Below, piece by piece: positions 52,053 to 63,132 of a stretch of DNA of 64,000 nucleotides; the first letter of the stretch is position 1, and each line of letters opens with the position of its first letter. Below the pieces are notes generated by a model, which ran no database searches, was not told where the DNA came from, and saw only the letters and a program-made list of their open reading frames with translations. Made by a program: the position numbers and the translations under genes. The DNA comes from Porphyra umbilicalis (lineage: Eukaryota; Rhodophyta; Bangiophyceae; Bangiales; Bangiaceae), in contig KV918970.1 in the NCBI GenBank assembly GCA_002049455.2, positions 1-64,000 of the forward strand, in the 5' to 3' direction.

Positions 52053-53410
52053 CCCTACGGGAAAAGTTTGCTGGATATCCAGCTTTTTTGGCCCCGGGAT
52101 CCCGGAAAAAGCCGGATCCGGTGGCCTTGAAGTCCATTTCGGTCGGAAACAGAGGCCGTTCGACTGATCCAGCGGCTCGCAGGAGCGGGCCAAACAGCAA
52201 GCATCATTCCAAGCCACCTGAGCGAGCCCCCACAATTGCAGCTGGTCAGAAAATCCAGGATCTCGGGCGGTCTGTCGCCCGACGCGCGCTGCACTTGAGG
52301 CGATCTTCCGCGCCGCAGTGTGTGGCCCAGATCGCCGGCGCTTCTTTCCCCCCCCCAGACGCCCATTCCTGATGTGTGCCGCCCGCCCCCCCGTCGTTTA
52401 ACCAGATCGGCTGCTTCGGCGGCGTTGCAACGGATCTTGGTCGTCCCCTCCCCCCCTCGCGCACACCTGTTGTTCCCGTCCTTGCCGTTGTCCCAGGCAC
52501 GTATCCCCCCCCCTTGCTTCCTTGGAGCGTGCCCTATGTGAAGGTATGGGGACGCATGTGAGACGTCTTGCTGTGATTTTTTTTATGCCAACCTTTGAGC
52601 TGGATATGTTCGGGGGGACGGGAGGGGGGACGGGAGAGAGGCGCGGGAGGAGTACGAGGGAGGTGGAAGAGGAGAGGGGATGGAGACAGGGGACGGGGGC
52701 ATCTCTCGCTGCGCCGCGTCCGCACTATCGGCGTACAGCCGGACGCCGCCCCCGCAACCTCTCCCGTCGGATTGGCCCATTTGGACGCCGCCGTCACGAC
52801 CACCCGCTTCACGACCACCCAGATCCCTCTCCGTTGGAGGGTGAGTAAGTGGGGAGTGTCCGAATGCTGGGTTGTTTTGTCTGAACTGGCCACTGACCTG
52901 TACACGCCGCTCTGCTCTTGGCTCTGTTTCTGCACCTTATTCTGTGCTATGGTGTTTACCGTATGTTCCTGTACTTTTTCTGTCTATATCTGTCTGCTCT
53001 TCTTGTGCCTTGCCTTTTCTTTGCAGGGGGGGGAAGCGGGCGGGGGCTCGGGGCGTTCGTGCCGCTCGCTTCACCGGCTCATGTTAATTTCCACTTGCTT
53101 GATTGCACTTGACTGTAGGTTCACGTGGCAGCACTAATAAATACCATTCAAATCAACTACTATAAGCAACAGTGTCAGAGGACACAGAGAACCAATCAGG
53201 TGTATGCTTACAGTGAAGTGAGGAGCGTTGTGAGCCAACCAAAGTGCCATCAGACCGAGCTTTTTTCCTGGATCCTTGACGACGGGAGGGCCCCCGCGAC
53301 CGGAATACGGCGGGTCAACTTGGAGCCTACAGACGGAAATATTTCTCCTGTGAGTGTCAGATGGGCGCTTTTGAAAGTAGCTGGATATCCAGGAAATTTT
53401 TCCCGTAGGG
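52053..53410. mobile_element. 1358-bp TIR transposon with CAG target-site duplication
   Basis: The ends are inverted copies starting CCCTACGGGAAAA and sharing CTGGATATCCAGCT inside. CAG flanks both ends (52050-52052 and 53411-53413), while copy 1 of the duplication has one CAG at that place. It splits the second ankyrin gene from its C-terminal region. The interior has no recognisable transposase. A GTGAGTAAG at 52845 and a pyrimidine tract with TTTGCAG at 53020-53026 look like splice sites, so a piece of host gene may be carried. The superfamily is unclear. Confidence 0.85.
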
Positions 53411-54556
53411 CAGCCACGCAGCTCTGGCTGACTCGAGCTCCTGCCCCGTCTTTGGGACGGTCTGATCAAACGCGTCCCGGAGCTGCTTGTACGTGGTGGA
53501 CAGGCCAGCGAGCGCACATTTAGGGCGAATACCGTCTGGAACGGCGCGCCACTCAAGCAGGAGGCGCACGACATCCAGGTGCTTGGACCGTGCCGCCACT
53601 CGGAGCGCGGCTGTCTTGTTGTTGTCCAAGGCTTCCACCGCTGCGCCCGCACAGAGCAGCACGTGCGCCACCCCCTTGTGGCCGTTGCCCGCCGCGATGT
53701 GCAGCGGCGTCCAGCCGCCCGATTTCATAGCGTCGACCGCCACGTGGGCGCGCAGCAGCACGTCCGCCACCTCCTTGTGGCCGTTTTGAGCCGCCAAGTG
53801 CAGCGGCGTCCAGCCGTCCGAGTGCTGGGCGTCGACCGCCGCGTCGGCGCGCAGCAGCACGTCCGCCACCTCCTTGTGGCCGTTCTGAGCCGCCAAGTGC
53901 AGCGGCGTCCAGCCGACCGATATCGTAATGTCGACCGCCGCGTTGGCGCGCAGCAGCACGTCCGCCACCTCCTTGTGGCCGTTCTGAGCCGCCAAGTGCA
54001 GCGGCGTCCAGCTGTCCGAGTGCTTGGCGGCGACCGCCGCGTTGGCGCGCAGCAGCGCGTCCGCCACCTCATTGTGGCCGTTTTGAGACGCCACGTGCAG
54101 CGGCGTCCAGCCGTCCGAGTCCTGGGCGTCGATCGCCGGATGGGCGCGCAGCAGTACGTCCACCACCTCCTTGTAGCCTGTGTGAGCCGCCAAGTGCAGC
54201 GGCGTCGAATCGCCAGAGTCCTGGGCGTCGACCGCCGCATGGGCGCGCAGCAGCACGACCGCCACCTCCACGTGGCGATGTCGAGCCGCGACGTGCAGCG
54301 GCGTCCGGCCGACCGAGTTCAGGGCGTCGACCGCCGCGTCGGCGTACAGCAGCACGTCCGCCACCTCTTTGTGGCCGTTGCACGCCGCCGTGTGTAGCGC
54401 GGTCCTGCGGAACTTCTCGTCCGCATGAAACACCACACGCGGCTCGCTTTTCACAGCAGCGTCTATGGTTGTCACGTTTTCGGCCTTGGCCGCCGTCAAA
54501 AAGGCGTCTCCAACCTCCTCGCTCACCCCCCCGGTCCTCGTCGACCCGCTCGCCAT
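53357..54556 (-). CDS. Ankyrin-repeat protein, copy 2, 3' end replaced by transposon sequence
   Basis: 399 residues from the ATG at 54556. Nine to ten ankyrin repeats follow a lead similar to copy 1; five central repeats are nearly identical to one another. The native gene ends at 53411, where the 1358-bp transposon begins. The last 17 codons and the stop at 53357 come from the transposon's terminal repeat. The native continuation lies at 52050 and below. The array itself is intact, so a truncated protein could still be made. Partner and role unknown. Confidence 0.75.
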   Translation of the reverse strand: MASGSTRTGGVSEEVGDAFLTAAKAENVTTIDAAVKSEPRVVFHADEKFRRTALHTAACNGHKEVADVLLYADAAVDALNSVGRTPLHVAARHRHVEVAVVLLRAHAAVDAQDSGDSTPLHLAAHTGYKEVVDVLLRAHPAIDAQDSDGWTPLHVASQNGHNEVADALLRANAAVAAKHSDSWTPLHLAAQNGHKEVADVLLRANAAVDITISVGWTPLHLAAQNGHKEVADVLLRADAAVDAQHSDGWTPLHLAAQNGHKEVADVLLRAHVAVDAMKSGGWTPLHIAAGNGHKGVAHVLLCAGAAVEALDNNKTAALRVAARSKHLDVVRLLLEWRAVPDGIRPKCALAGLSTTYKQLRDAFDQTVPKTGQELESARAAWLPYGKNFLDIQLLSKAPI

Positions 54557-54706
54557 CGTGCGGCCGTCCCCCGTGGCGTGCTCCCCAGTCCCGGAAGCCC
54601 CCGCCCCCGCACATGTGGCGGTGGCTGCGGACACGGCCGACCGACCCGGGCGGTGGTTCGTCGGGGGGCGGCGCGCGACGCCGGGGCCCGCAGCCACGGC
54701 GACGGC

Positions 54707-55619
54707 CACGCCCAGTTAAGATCCCAACAAAGCGGACATTAGGATTCTCGGCCATCCATTGGCTTGCAGGCTCAGTGTCAGACAAACGCGATTTACGTGC
54801 ATACGTGTGCGGAACATATTTTACTTTCGCCAGCCGTGTCACAACAATCAACAGCTGTCTCACGCAAGGGCGTCTCACAGGGTTTGGGACTGGGTCACCC
54901 CTCAAGAAAGTGCCAGAAAGTGCCAGAGTCAAGCCCAAAATCAGGACCCCAAGTTGCGGAGACTGGCGCGTGCTGCGCGCGTTGATGAGCCCGCGCAATC
55001 CATGAGATCAAAACAGCGTTGCACAGGCCTCCTGCTCCAGCCAGTGAAATTGTGGGCAAAAAAAAAATGTGTTTTTCAAGAGCCAGTCCTCCCGTCGCGC
55101 CGCCCATGCCTCTGCTGTCCCGTTCTGGAGCAAACAGGGTCGGTGACACCCTTTGCACACATAGGCCTGGTCCTATTAAGGGAATAAAGACCGCAGAGTG
55201 GTGGAAACCGATTCACTGTGCAAAGCCAGACATCAAGATGTGGGTCACTCTCGCATATGCCGTCAAGAGCAAAGAAATCGGATGATGCTTTTCTGTTGCT
55301 TTTTTGCCATACATGCACGTACCACAGGGAGCACAGTGGTGGGCGACGCAGCTACGATGTCGACGCCATGGCTGTGGGGCAAACAGACCCCGCAGAACCG
55401 ACTCAGACCATAGGATATATATATATGCTTCTGTAGAAGCCCCCTGGACTCGCTGTCACGGTGGGTGGTCAGGGTAGGAGGGGGGGGGGGGTTCATTGAC
55501 AGAGATCACCGGCGCGGCGAAGACGGCGCAAGCAGTCGGTGGAAGGCCACGAAGCAATACGTGTTCACTGTAATGACGAAACGTGTCCAGATCCTAATGT
55601 CCCCCCTTAACTGGGCGTG
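54707..55619. mobile_element. 913-bp TIR transposon with CGGC target-site duplication
   Basis: Perfect 14-bp inverted ends CACGCCCAGTTAAG, with further matching GACATTAGGAT slightly inside. CGGC flanks both sides (54703-54706 and 55620-55623); copy 1 of the duplication has a single CGGC at the matching place (near 48762). The interior is AT-richer than the host DNA and non-coding. It lies in the upstream region of the second ankyrin gene, about 150 bp before its start codon. Confidence 0.85.
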
Positions 55620-56454
55620 CGGCAGCGTCCGCGGCGGGCAGTGGCGGCTTCAGCGACTGGCGGTGGCAGGCGGGGGGGCGGCCGCCGGCAGCATGCGCCG
55701 CCGTCGGGGGCAGCGTTGAGACAGACGCGGAGCACGGGAGCGCCGCGCGCGTTGCGAGCGGCGTGGCCATGCGAGCTGCCGCGCGGCGCGGCGGCGGGCG
55801 CTCTTAACAAGAAGGTGGGGGGCTGCCGCTGGCGGCCCACGCGGGCCGTTTGCCGCTCGGAACCGACACGTCCCCCCACCGGGCCCAGTGCTGGGGACCT
55901 GTGACGTCACGGGTCCTTGTCATGACAATGGGTCCAGCACGGTCAGCTCTGATGGAGTCGTGTACAATCTGATGCCACGTCATGTCATTTCGCATGATTT
56001 TTCAAGACCCTGTCACTGACGCTTTCCTGTGAGTCTTTTGTGTTCCGTGAAATTCTTAGGACATCTTACAAACGTGTCTCGCTCTGAGTGGAGCACGTCA
56101 CGTCCTCGTTGGTCGTCATTTGTCTGTCGTGATGACACAGCAGGGTCGGTGGCAATTCCCCCAGCAGTAAATCGGATGCAACAGACCATGCTTTTACCGT
56201 ACTCAGATCTCATGCACATTTCGCAATGCTGGGGCAACATTCCTCACACCTTTCTCCAGCACATGCTGAGAACGTTTTTTGGATACGAGGCACGTGTGTA
56301 CAACACCCAGGCCTATGGCAACTTCAACCCCGGGACCGCTGACCAGGGTGCCCTCCCTGCTCGCTCGTGGATACCATAATGCGTCTTGCACCGGGTCATC
56401 ATCAGACCAAGACCGTCACGAGGTGATAAGACGGCGCCGTTCATTGGCTCACTA

Positions 56455-56586
56455 AAGCCGTTCTCCCAAATATCCCGCACTCCAACAGATGCAAAAGAGT
56501 TCCAAATCGGCCTCTACGACCTCGCAGAGGCCGATTTGGAACTCTTTTGCAACAGTTGGAGTGCGGGATTTTTGGGAGAACGGCTG
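56455..56586. mobile_element. 132-bp foldback MITE inserted at TA
   Basis: Two arms of about 60 bp, starting AGCCGTTCTCCCAAA on both sides with a few mismatches, around a 10-base loop. It is flanked by TA on each side; copy 1 of the duplication has the uninterrupted CTCACTACCATTGG. A TA target and foldback form fit Tc1/mariner-type MITEs. Confidence 0.88.
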
Positions 56587-57291
56587 TACCATTGGAACAG
56601 CTTGCGTACGGAGGGCCATGAACCGCATGACGAACGCATAAACCCGTTGTTTCCAGCAGGCCACGACGCAGGGCCAGCACGGCGGAGCCGTCAGATGCGC
56701 GGGCGGGTGGGGGGGGGGCGGGGGGCGGGAGGATTCTGGGGGGGTCGACGTGCGCCGCAGTAGGCGGCGGGGGGTACTCAATGGTGCCCGCCGGCCCCAA
56801 AAACCCAACGCCACTCCCTGACGGAGGTGGGGACACAGAGCCGGCCCGCCTCCGTGAGCCCCCCGACGACGACGTCGGGCTTACACCGCTCGCCCCGGTA
56901 CCCGCTCCGGCAGCACGGGGCGCGGGCGCCGGCGGCGCGATCAGCGCCGCCCGCGGGCCATCGCGGGGACCCACCGGCGCCGGTGCCGCGCCAGCAGCAC
57001 TGGGCGGCGCAGCGGCGCCGGCACCGGTCGCAGCACGCCCCGACGCACAGCAGCGAGCTCTCCGCCACCACCGACCCGGGCAGCACCCCCATCGCCGCCA
57101 GCGCCCGCCGCCCCGCCGTTTCCGGCTGCCGCCCCGCCACCACTCGCTGGGGCCGCACGCCCGCCGCCGCACTGAGCCGCACCGCCGCTGCCGCCCGCAG
57201 CAGGCTCCGCAGGACCCGCGGCCGGGCCACCGTCCGCCGCCGCCACCGGCACCGTCCGTAGCTCGTCTGCCGCGGCGCGGAGCGCGGACAA

Positions 57292-59917
57292 TTACGCCGC
57301 CCCCGCGCGCAAGGCATCTACCCAGGACGCTAACGCGGCGGCGGGGGCGATACGCGTCCGCCCGCCGATGCCAAGGCTGCCCATGGCCGTCGGCAACGCC
57401 GCGCGCTCCAGCGCCGCCTCACGGGTGGCGGCGCTGTCGTGAGCGTCGAAAAGCCAGCGGCCTATCGCCGCGCGCGCGTCGGCGTCGATGGCGCAGGCCA
57501 GCCGCGCGCCAGCGGAGAGGGGAAGCGCGCGCAACCAATAGTTGGCGCGTGGCCCCGCGCACTGGCGCAGCAGGAGCAGCTGCGACTGCAGCTGCTCAGG
57601 CGGTAGCGCGGCGATCGCCCCGACCAGCGCTCCCTGCTCCGCCGCCAGGCGCGAGACCGCCGCGTCGACCCAGGCGTGGCCGCCGAGGGGTACAGAAAAC
57701 TGTGTGATCCCCTCGGTGGCCCACTCGCCCGACCACCCCGCCGGCGCCGGCGCGCCCGAGGGCGACCAGCCCACGCACTTTGCGGGGGCCAGCTCGGCGT
57801 CGATAGCCGCGCCTCCCGCCGCGGCGGCCTGCATCACAGAGTGCAGGTCCGCCCGTGCGCCCACCGCCACGACGTCGTCGTGAAACGCGCGCAAAAGCAC
57901 TTCGGGGTAGGCGGCGCGCAGGCGCTGCAGCAGCAGCTGCAGCGCCGCGGCGTGGAGCAGCGGGCCGAGTGGGACGCCCTGTTGGGCGCCACGCTCGGCC
58001 CGCAGCTCCAAGCGCGCCGGCGGGGGCGGGGGGAGCGAGGGCGCTTCGGCGCCGTCGCCGGCGTCAGAGTCGAAGTCTGACGGCGGCGCCTCGGCGCCCG
58101 CGTCGGCGTCCGGCGCCCAACCATAAACGGTGGGCGCCTCCTCCTCCCCATAAACCGATGTGAGATAGAGGGGGAGAGGAGCAGCAGGGCACGCGAGAGC
58201 ACAGCCCGCGTGGCGTCGCGCGACACCAGGTTAAAGGCGTTGCGGAAGTCGAGCTGCCCCACCGCGTGCTCGGGGTGGAGCGCGTGGTGCGCCTCCACCT
58301 CATGGAGGAGGCGCTCACACGCGCTAGACACCCCCACCCCGAGCTGCGTGGGTGCGAGCAGCTCGGCCGCCGCCGCGCGCACCGTGCGCGCCAGCGCCAC
58401 GGCCGCCAGCTTGCGCGTTACCTCCGCCATCCCAATCGGCCGGAGGCGAGGCAGGCCGTCGGCGCCGACCCCCCCTGCTTTTGTGAGGAGGAGGAGGTCG
58501 GCGCCAGCCAGAGCGTGGCGGGCGACCGCGGGCACGCGCGACACCGCCGCGTCGCCGCACAGCAGGAGCAGGACGTCCACCAGGGCGTCCTGTCCCGCCG
58601 CCGACAGCGCCCAAAGGTGCTCGGGCCGCAGGCCGGATGGCCCCGGCGCCGAGCCCTTGGGCGCGCCGCGGACGGCATCCACCACCTCCTCCCGCGGCAC
58701 GGCGCGCGGCACAGTGGGCCGCCGCCCAAAGTCGGCGGCGTCGGCCAGCGACGCCGAGAACTCGGCGGCGACCGACGCCGCCGTCGCCGACGCCGACGAG
58801 GCGGGCGGGAACAGCTCAACCGCTTTGGCCCACACGGCCGGCGTGCGGGGCGCCTGCGCGGCGTCGGCCAGCGCGCGGGCGGCCGCACTCAGGCGGCCGG
58901 CGCGCACCAGCTTCAGGGCGCGCCGCCGCGCCCGCGTCGGCGCGGCCGCACGCTCCCCGCCGCGCCGATCCGCCCCGCCGCCGGACGGCACAGGTCGTGC
59001 CCACTCCGGGCGCCACACGCCCGCGTTGCGGTCGGCGAGCGCGGCGACAAAGTCGCCGCGCATCAGCGCCGCCGCGCGAGCCTTGTGTGGCACCGGCGGG
59101 CGCGGCCGGTCGGGTGCGTCGGCGGGCGCCGAGCACGGCGCGTGCAACAGCAGCGAAGGCAAAAGCAAAAGCCAAAGCCACGCGCGGCCGTGCTCGGGCT
59201 GGCGGCGCATCCAGTCCGGGGCGTCCGCCGCCAGCGCGCGCCAGGCGCCGACCAACGCGCCCGGCACGTGCGCCACCGTGCGTGCACCAGACGCGATCAG
59301 CGGCGCCCACGAGGCCCCCGCCGGCGCGACGCGCTGGAGAAAATCTCCGCGCGCGCGCACCCAGGCGGCGTGGTCACCCGCGAACAGGTGGTCCACGCCG
59401 CCGGCGTCGGACACAGAGGCGTCCGCGGCGGGGGGCGCCGCCCCTGCAGTCCCCGCATCCGCCTCCGCCAGTTGACGGAGGTGCTGCAGGTACCCCGGGC
59501 AGCGCGACTCGTGCGCGGCCAGGGAGCTGCGGGGGGCGCGGCCGCGCGCCGAGCGGAACGGCCGCTGGTTCCAGCGGCAGCCGGCCAGGCCCAGCTCGGC
59601 CGCCTTGCCCTCCGGCAGCTCCTCCACCACGTGGGCGCCGCCCAGGTGGGCGTAGCCCCGGGCGGACCGCGCCCCGTCAGGGAGGATGACGTGGCAGTTC
59701 ACCGCGGGGCACACCTCGGCGGACGCGGCCACGGCCGCCGGCGCGCCCACGGGCGGAGCGCTACTGGCGGCGGCCGGATCGGCCGCCGCCCCACTCCCCG
59801 GCGACCCCCCCCCCCCGCAGGTGGGCGGCCGCTCCCCCCCCCAGCAGGTGTGGGTGCGGTGGTTGTGTGCACCGCGCCCTCACCTGCGCCCGCGGCAGCC
59901 ACGGGGTCGTCACTCAT
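57292..59917 (-). pseudogene. Non-LTR element ORF2: zinc finger and reverse transcriptase
   Basis: Begins at the ATG 59917 that overlaps the ORF1 stop, changes frame at a long G run near 59809-59820, and again at a C run near 58170, so the whole is about 870 residues across three frames. A Cys/His zinc-finger region lies near the N-terminus. The reverse transcriptase starts with Gly-Ser-Ala-Pro-Gly-Pro-Ser-Gly-Leu. It has Arg-Pro-Ile-Gly, motif A with Leu-Asp-Phe-Arg-Asn-Ala-Phe-Asn, motif B with Gln-Gln-Gly-Val-Pro-Leu-Gly-Pro, and motif C with Phe-His-Asp-Asp, where most relatives have Ala before Asp-Asp. The thumb follows and the frame stops at a TAA at 57292. The C-terminal nuclease domain of the class is not seen here. 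The frame changes could be decay or sequencing errors in homopolymers. Confidence 0.8.
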
Positions 59918-62889
59918 GGCGACCCCCGTCGCTGACGCGGGCCGCGGCACCCGGGCGGTTGAGCCCGGGCGAAGCGGGGAGGGCCGAAGAGCGGGCGCGC
60001 GAGCGCACCGCCGTCAAGGCAGGGCCGCCGGGCGTCGCCGCCGCCGTCCCGGTTGCCAACGCGGGCGCGCCGAGCAGGCGGCGCCGCTTGGCGGACGGCA
60101 GGGACGTCGCGGGCGACGCCGGGCGCGGCCGCGCCGCGGCGCGGGCCGCGCGCGTGCGCTGACCCGCTGGCCGGCTCGGCGATACCGCCGGCGCGCCGAG
60201 GCGCTGCACGGAGAGCGCCAGCGGTGGCCGGTCCGGCAGGGGCACCGCGGATGCCGCCACCGCCGCGGCACGTGCCGCCGCCGAAGGCCGGCGAGACTCC
60301 GGCGGTGGGGCCGGCAACGCGGCCCCCGCGAACGCCCGCACCGCCATCGAAGCCGCAGGGGTGGGGACGGGCCGCCCGCGGCGTCGGCAGCGGCGCGAGC
60401 CGGCCGCCGCCGGCGAGCGGGAAAGCGGGGGCGAGCGCGGCGTGGCGGTCCACGCGGCCAACGGGGGCAGCGCCGCGGCCGCGTCGGTGGGAGGCGGCAG
60501 AGGCGTGGCGGCCGCCGCCGTCGGCGGCGAGGTCAAGCGCGGCGGCGACGGCGCCGTCGCCGACGACGACGACGTCGCTGACAACGCCGTCGTTGACGTC
60601 GAGGGCGACGTCGCCGTCGAGGGCGACGACGACGTCGACGTCGACATGGGCGACGACGTCGTGGACGACGTCGGCGAGGGCACCGACGCCGACGCCGACG
60701 ACGAAGTGCCCGACGTCGAAGACGACGACGACGTCGGCGACGACGATGACGACGAGCCCGACGTCGACGACGACGTCGACGTCGACATCGACGCCCCGGG
60801 CGTCGACGGCGCCGACGAGGCCGCGCCAACCGTGCGGGCCGCGCCCGCCTTCACCGCGTTCGGAGGCGGTGGGGAGCGAGAACGAGCTCGGGGCGAGGCG
60901 GCCCGGGACGATGACGTCGACATGGGCGCCCCCGACGACGACGGGGCCGACGAGGCACCGCCGGTCGTGCCGGCCGCGCGCACCCCCACAGCGTTCAGAG
61001 ACAGCGGGGAGCGCGTGCGCCCACGGGCCGACGCGGCAGCGTCGGCGGCGGTGGCGCCAGAGGCGGGCGACGGCGAATTTGTCGCGTCGGCGGCGGCGGC
61101 GACGATCCCGCCCGTCGTCGTCGCGGCCATCCCGCTCGCGGCCGCCGAAACCGGCGCAGCCGAAATCGGCGGCGGCGGCCGATCCGCATTCGGTCGGACA
61201 GCGGGGTCGTCGTCATCGTGGTCGACCAAACCCGGCGGGTGGCTTACACCACCCGCCGGCCCGGCCGCCGCGCCAGCGCCGGCGCCGGGGGAGCGCGCGG
61301 CGACGCCGGCGGGGAGCGCGGTCGCGGCGGCAGCGCCCCCCTCGTGCGCCGCAAGCATGCCCCGGATGTGGGCATGGAGCGACGCACGCAGGTGCGCGGG
61401 CATGGCCGCCCGCAGCGACAGCTGCCCCAGCTTGGCGGTTGGGCGCCGGCGGCAGTAGGCCGCCGCCACGTCCGCCGCGTGCGCGCCGCCGCTCAGAGCG
61501 CGACAAGCGCCGCGCCCAGCAGCGCCGGCGACCACGGGTCGGCGGCGGGCAGCAGGCGCAGCACCGTCGCCGCGCGCCCGCAGCCGACGGCGACACGCAA
61601 CGCTGGCGCCGCGTCGGCGACCAGCGTGACGGCGGTCGTCGTGCCGAAGCGGTCGGCGTCCACGAATGCGTGGACGCCGACCCCCGTGACGTCGGCCAGC
61701 ATCGCCCGAAGGTGGTGCTGGCGGACGTCGCGGGACACCCCCGAGACATACACTGTCTCGAGGGTGAGCGTCGGGGGCGGCCGTGGCCGCCGCCGAGAAA
61801 GTTCCGCGGCGGCGGCGGCGGCGCGCATGTCGGCGTCGACGGAGCCGTTGGCGACCCACGCCGACGGCCCGACACGCGACGCCCAGGCGACACCGCCCGC
61901 CACCCCGCCGGCAGCAGCAGGCGAGGCACGAGCACCGCCCCCCCGCGACGACCACCCCGAAAAACAGCACCGAGCCACCCCCCTCGCGCAGCGCCGTCGC
62001 CCCCGTCCTTGTCTGTGGCAGCCGCCGCGGCGCCGTCCTTGTACCCGCGCTGGGCGGAAAAGTTTCCGCCCTCGCGGCCGTCGGGACTGTCGTCGCCGTC
62101 GTCAGCGTCGTGCTCGCCGGCCGATTGGCCGGCGACAGGGCGGCCAACATCGGGGCGGCGGGCGGATCGGCCGGCCTGGCTGGCAGAGCCTTGCACGAGC
62201 GGGGAGGGGGCGGCAGGCTGCCGAGCGACTGCCCCTCCCCCCCGCCGAGCACCGCGCCGCCGGCGAGGCCGCACCAGGGTCCACTCGCCGGCGGGGTTTG
62301 CCGCGGCGGTGGTGGCGGGAGGGTGTCCTCCCGCTGGAGGGACGGGGCCAAGGTTGGTGGGGGCACCGGGCTCGTCACCGCCCGGTGGCACCCCACTTTC
62401 CCCCCAGCACCCGCCCGCACCAGCGGCAGCACCCCCCACAACCACCCCCGCAGTACCCGCCGCGCGCGTGTCCCCGTCAGCGGCGAGGGTGGCGCCTGTG
62501 GCGCGACCACTCGCCGACGGGCATGGGCCGGGGGCGTGGACCCCCGCGCGCTGGCATGCGCAGCGGTGTGTCACCCTCCCCTCCACCCAGAGCCCCCCCG
62601 GCAGAGCCGCACCCCAAAGCCACCCCCGCCGCAACACCCCCCGCCCCCCCGACAGACCGCCCACCGACAGGAAGAGCACCGCCGGAACGAGAACGAGAGG
62701 AAGCACCGGCGCCGCCGCCGCGCGCACCGACACCGCCGCCGACCGACCCGAACGCCCGAGCAGCAGCACCGCCAGCTCCGCCAGCGACGGCAGCGCCACG
62801 CCCGACCGCACCACCAGCACACCCACCGCCGGCACCAACACCAACAGCCGCGACACCGCCGGCCGCCGCGGCGGCCGGGAGCGGAACAC
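59910..62889 (-). pseudogene. Non-LTR element ORF1 (Gag-like), frames broken
   Basis: Three overlapping frames form one protein. The first (from 62889) has a Gly-Glu-Trp-Thr-Leu-Val-Arg-Pro-Arg-Arg-Arg start typical of Gag-like ORF1s. The second (about 61940-61493) holds a compact RNA-binding-like fold with Thr-Val-Tyr-Val-Ser-Gly-Val and alternating beta-type segments. The third (about 61500-59910) has a helical part, then a long Ser/Thr/Pro-rich tail coded by GAC/GTC-type simple repeats, an Arg-Arg-Arg patch, and the stop shared with the ORF2 start. In its family ORF1 binds element RNA. The opposite strand is open throughout and is rejected. Confidence 0.6.
60560..60830. repeat. GACGAC/GTCGAC simple repeat
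   Basis: Long runs of GAC, GTC and GACGTC on the plus strand; inside ORF1 on the minus strand they encode Ser/Thr-rich sequence. Confidence 0.85.
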
Positions 62890-62936
62890 CGCCCCCCCCT
62901 CGGGGGGCGCGACGCACGGCGCTGCCGCAAGCCCGC

Positions 62937-63132
62937 CCCCCGTAGGGGGCGCGGCGACGAGGGGACGCAGGCCGGCCGGCGCATCGGCACGACCGGCGGG
63001 GTCCCCCGCCGAAAAAACACCGCCAATGTGCGGGGGGGGGGAGGGAAGACACCCCCACTCATCCCCCCGAGGGGGGAGCCCGCAGCACGGCGACCAGACG
63101 AGGGAGGGGTGTCACCCCCGCTCTCACCTCCG
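62937..63132 (-). repeat. Dispersed ~200-bp block shared with 12713-12943
   Basis: Reverse-complement partner of the block at 12713. On this strand it reads GGAGGTGAGAGCGGGGGT near its start, with a strong 5' splice-site look, and contains ACATTGGCGGTGTTTTTTCG. It overlaps the end of the leader ORF and the beginning of ORF1. Confidence 0.7.

Larger units (their letters stand above)
51530..56657. repeat. Segmental duplication, copy 2 (5.1 kb, with three insertions)
   Basis: Same order as 46953-49661. Removing the elements at 52053-53410, 54707-55619 and 56455-56586 with one duplication each leaves about 2.7 kb, the size of copy 1. Divergence is moderate in the ankyrin part and low in the upstream 0.7 kb (55.8-56.4 kb). 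Confidence 0.85.
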
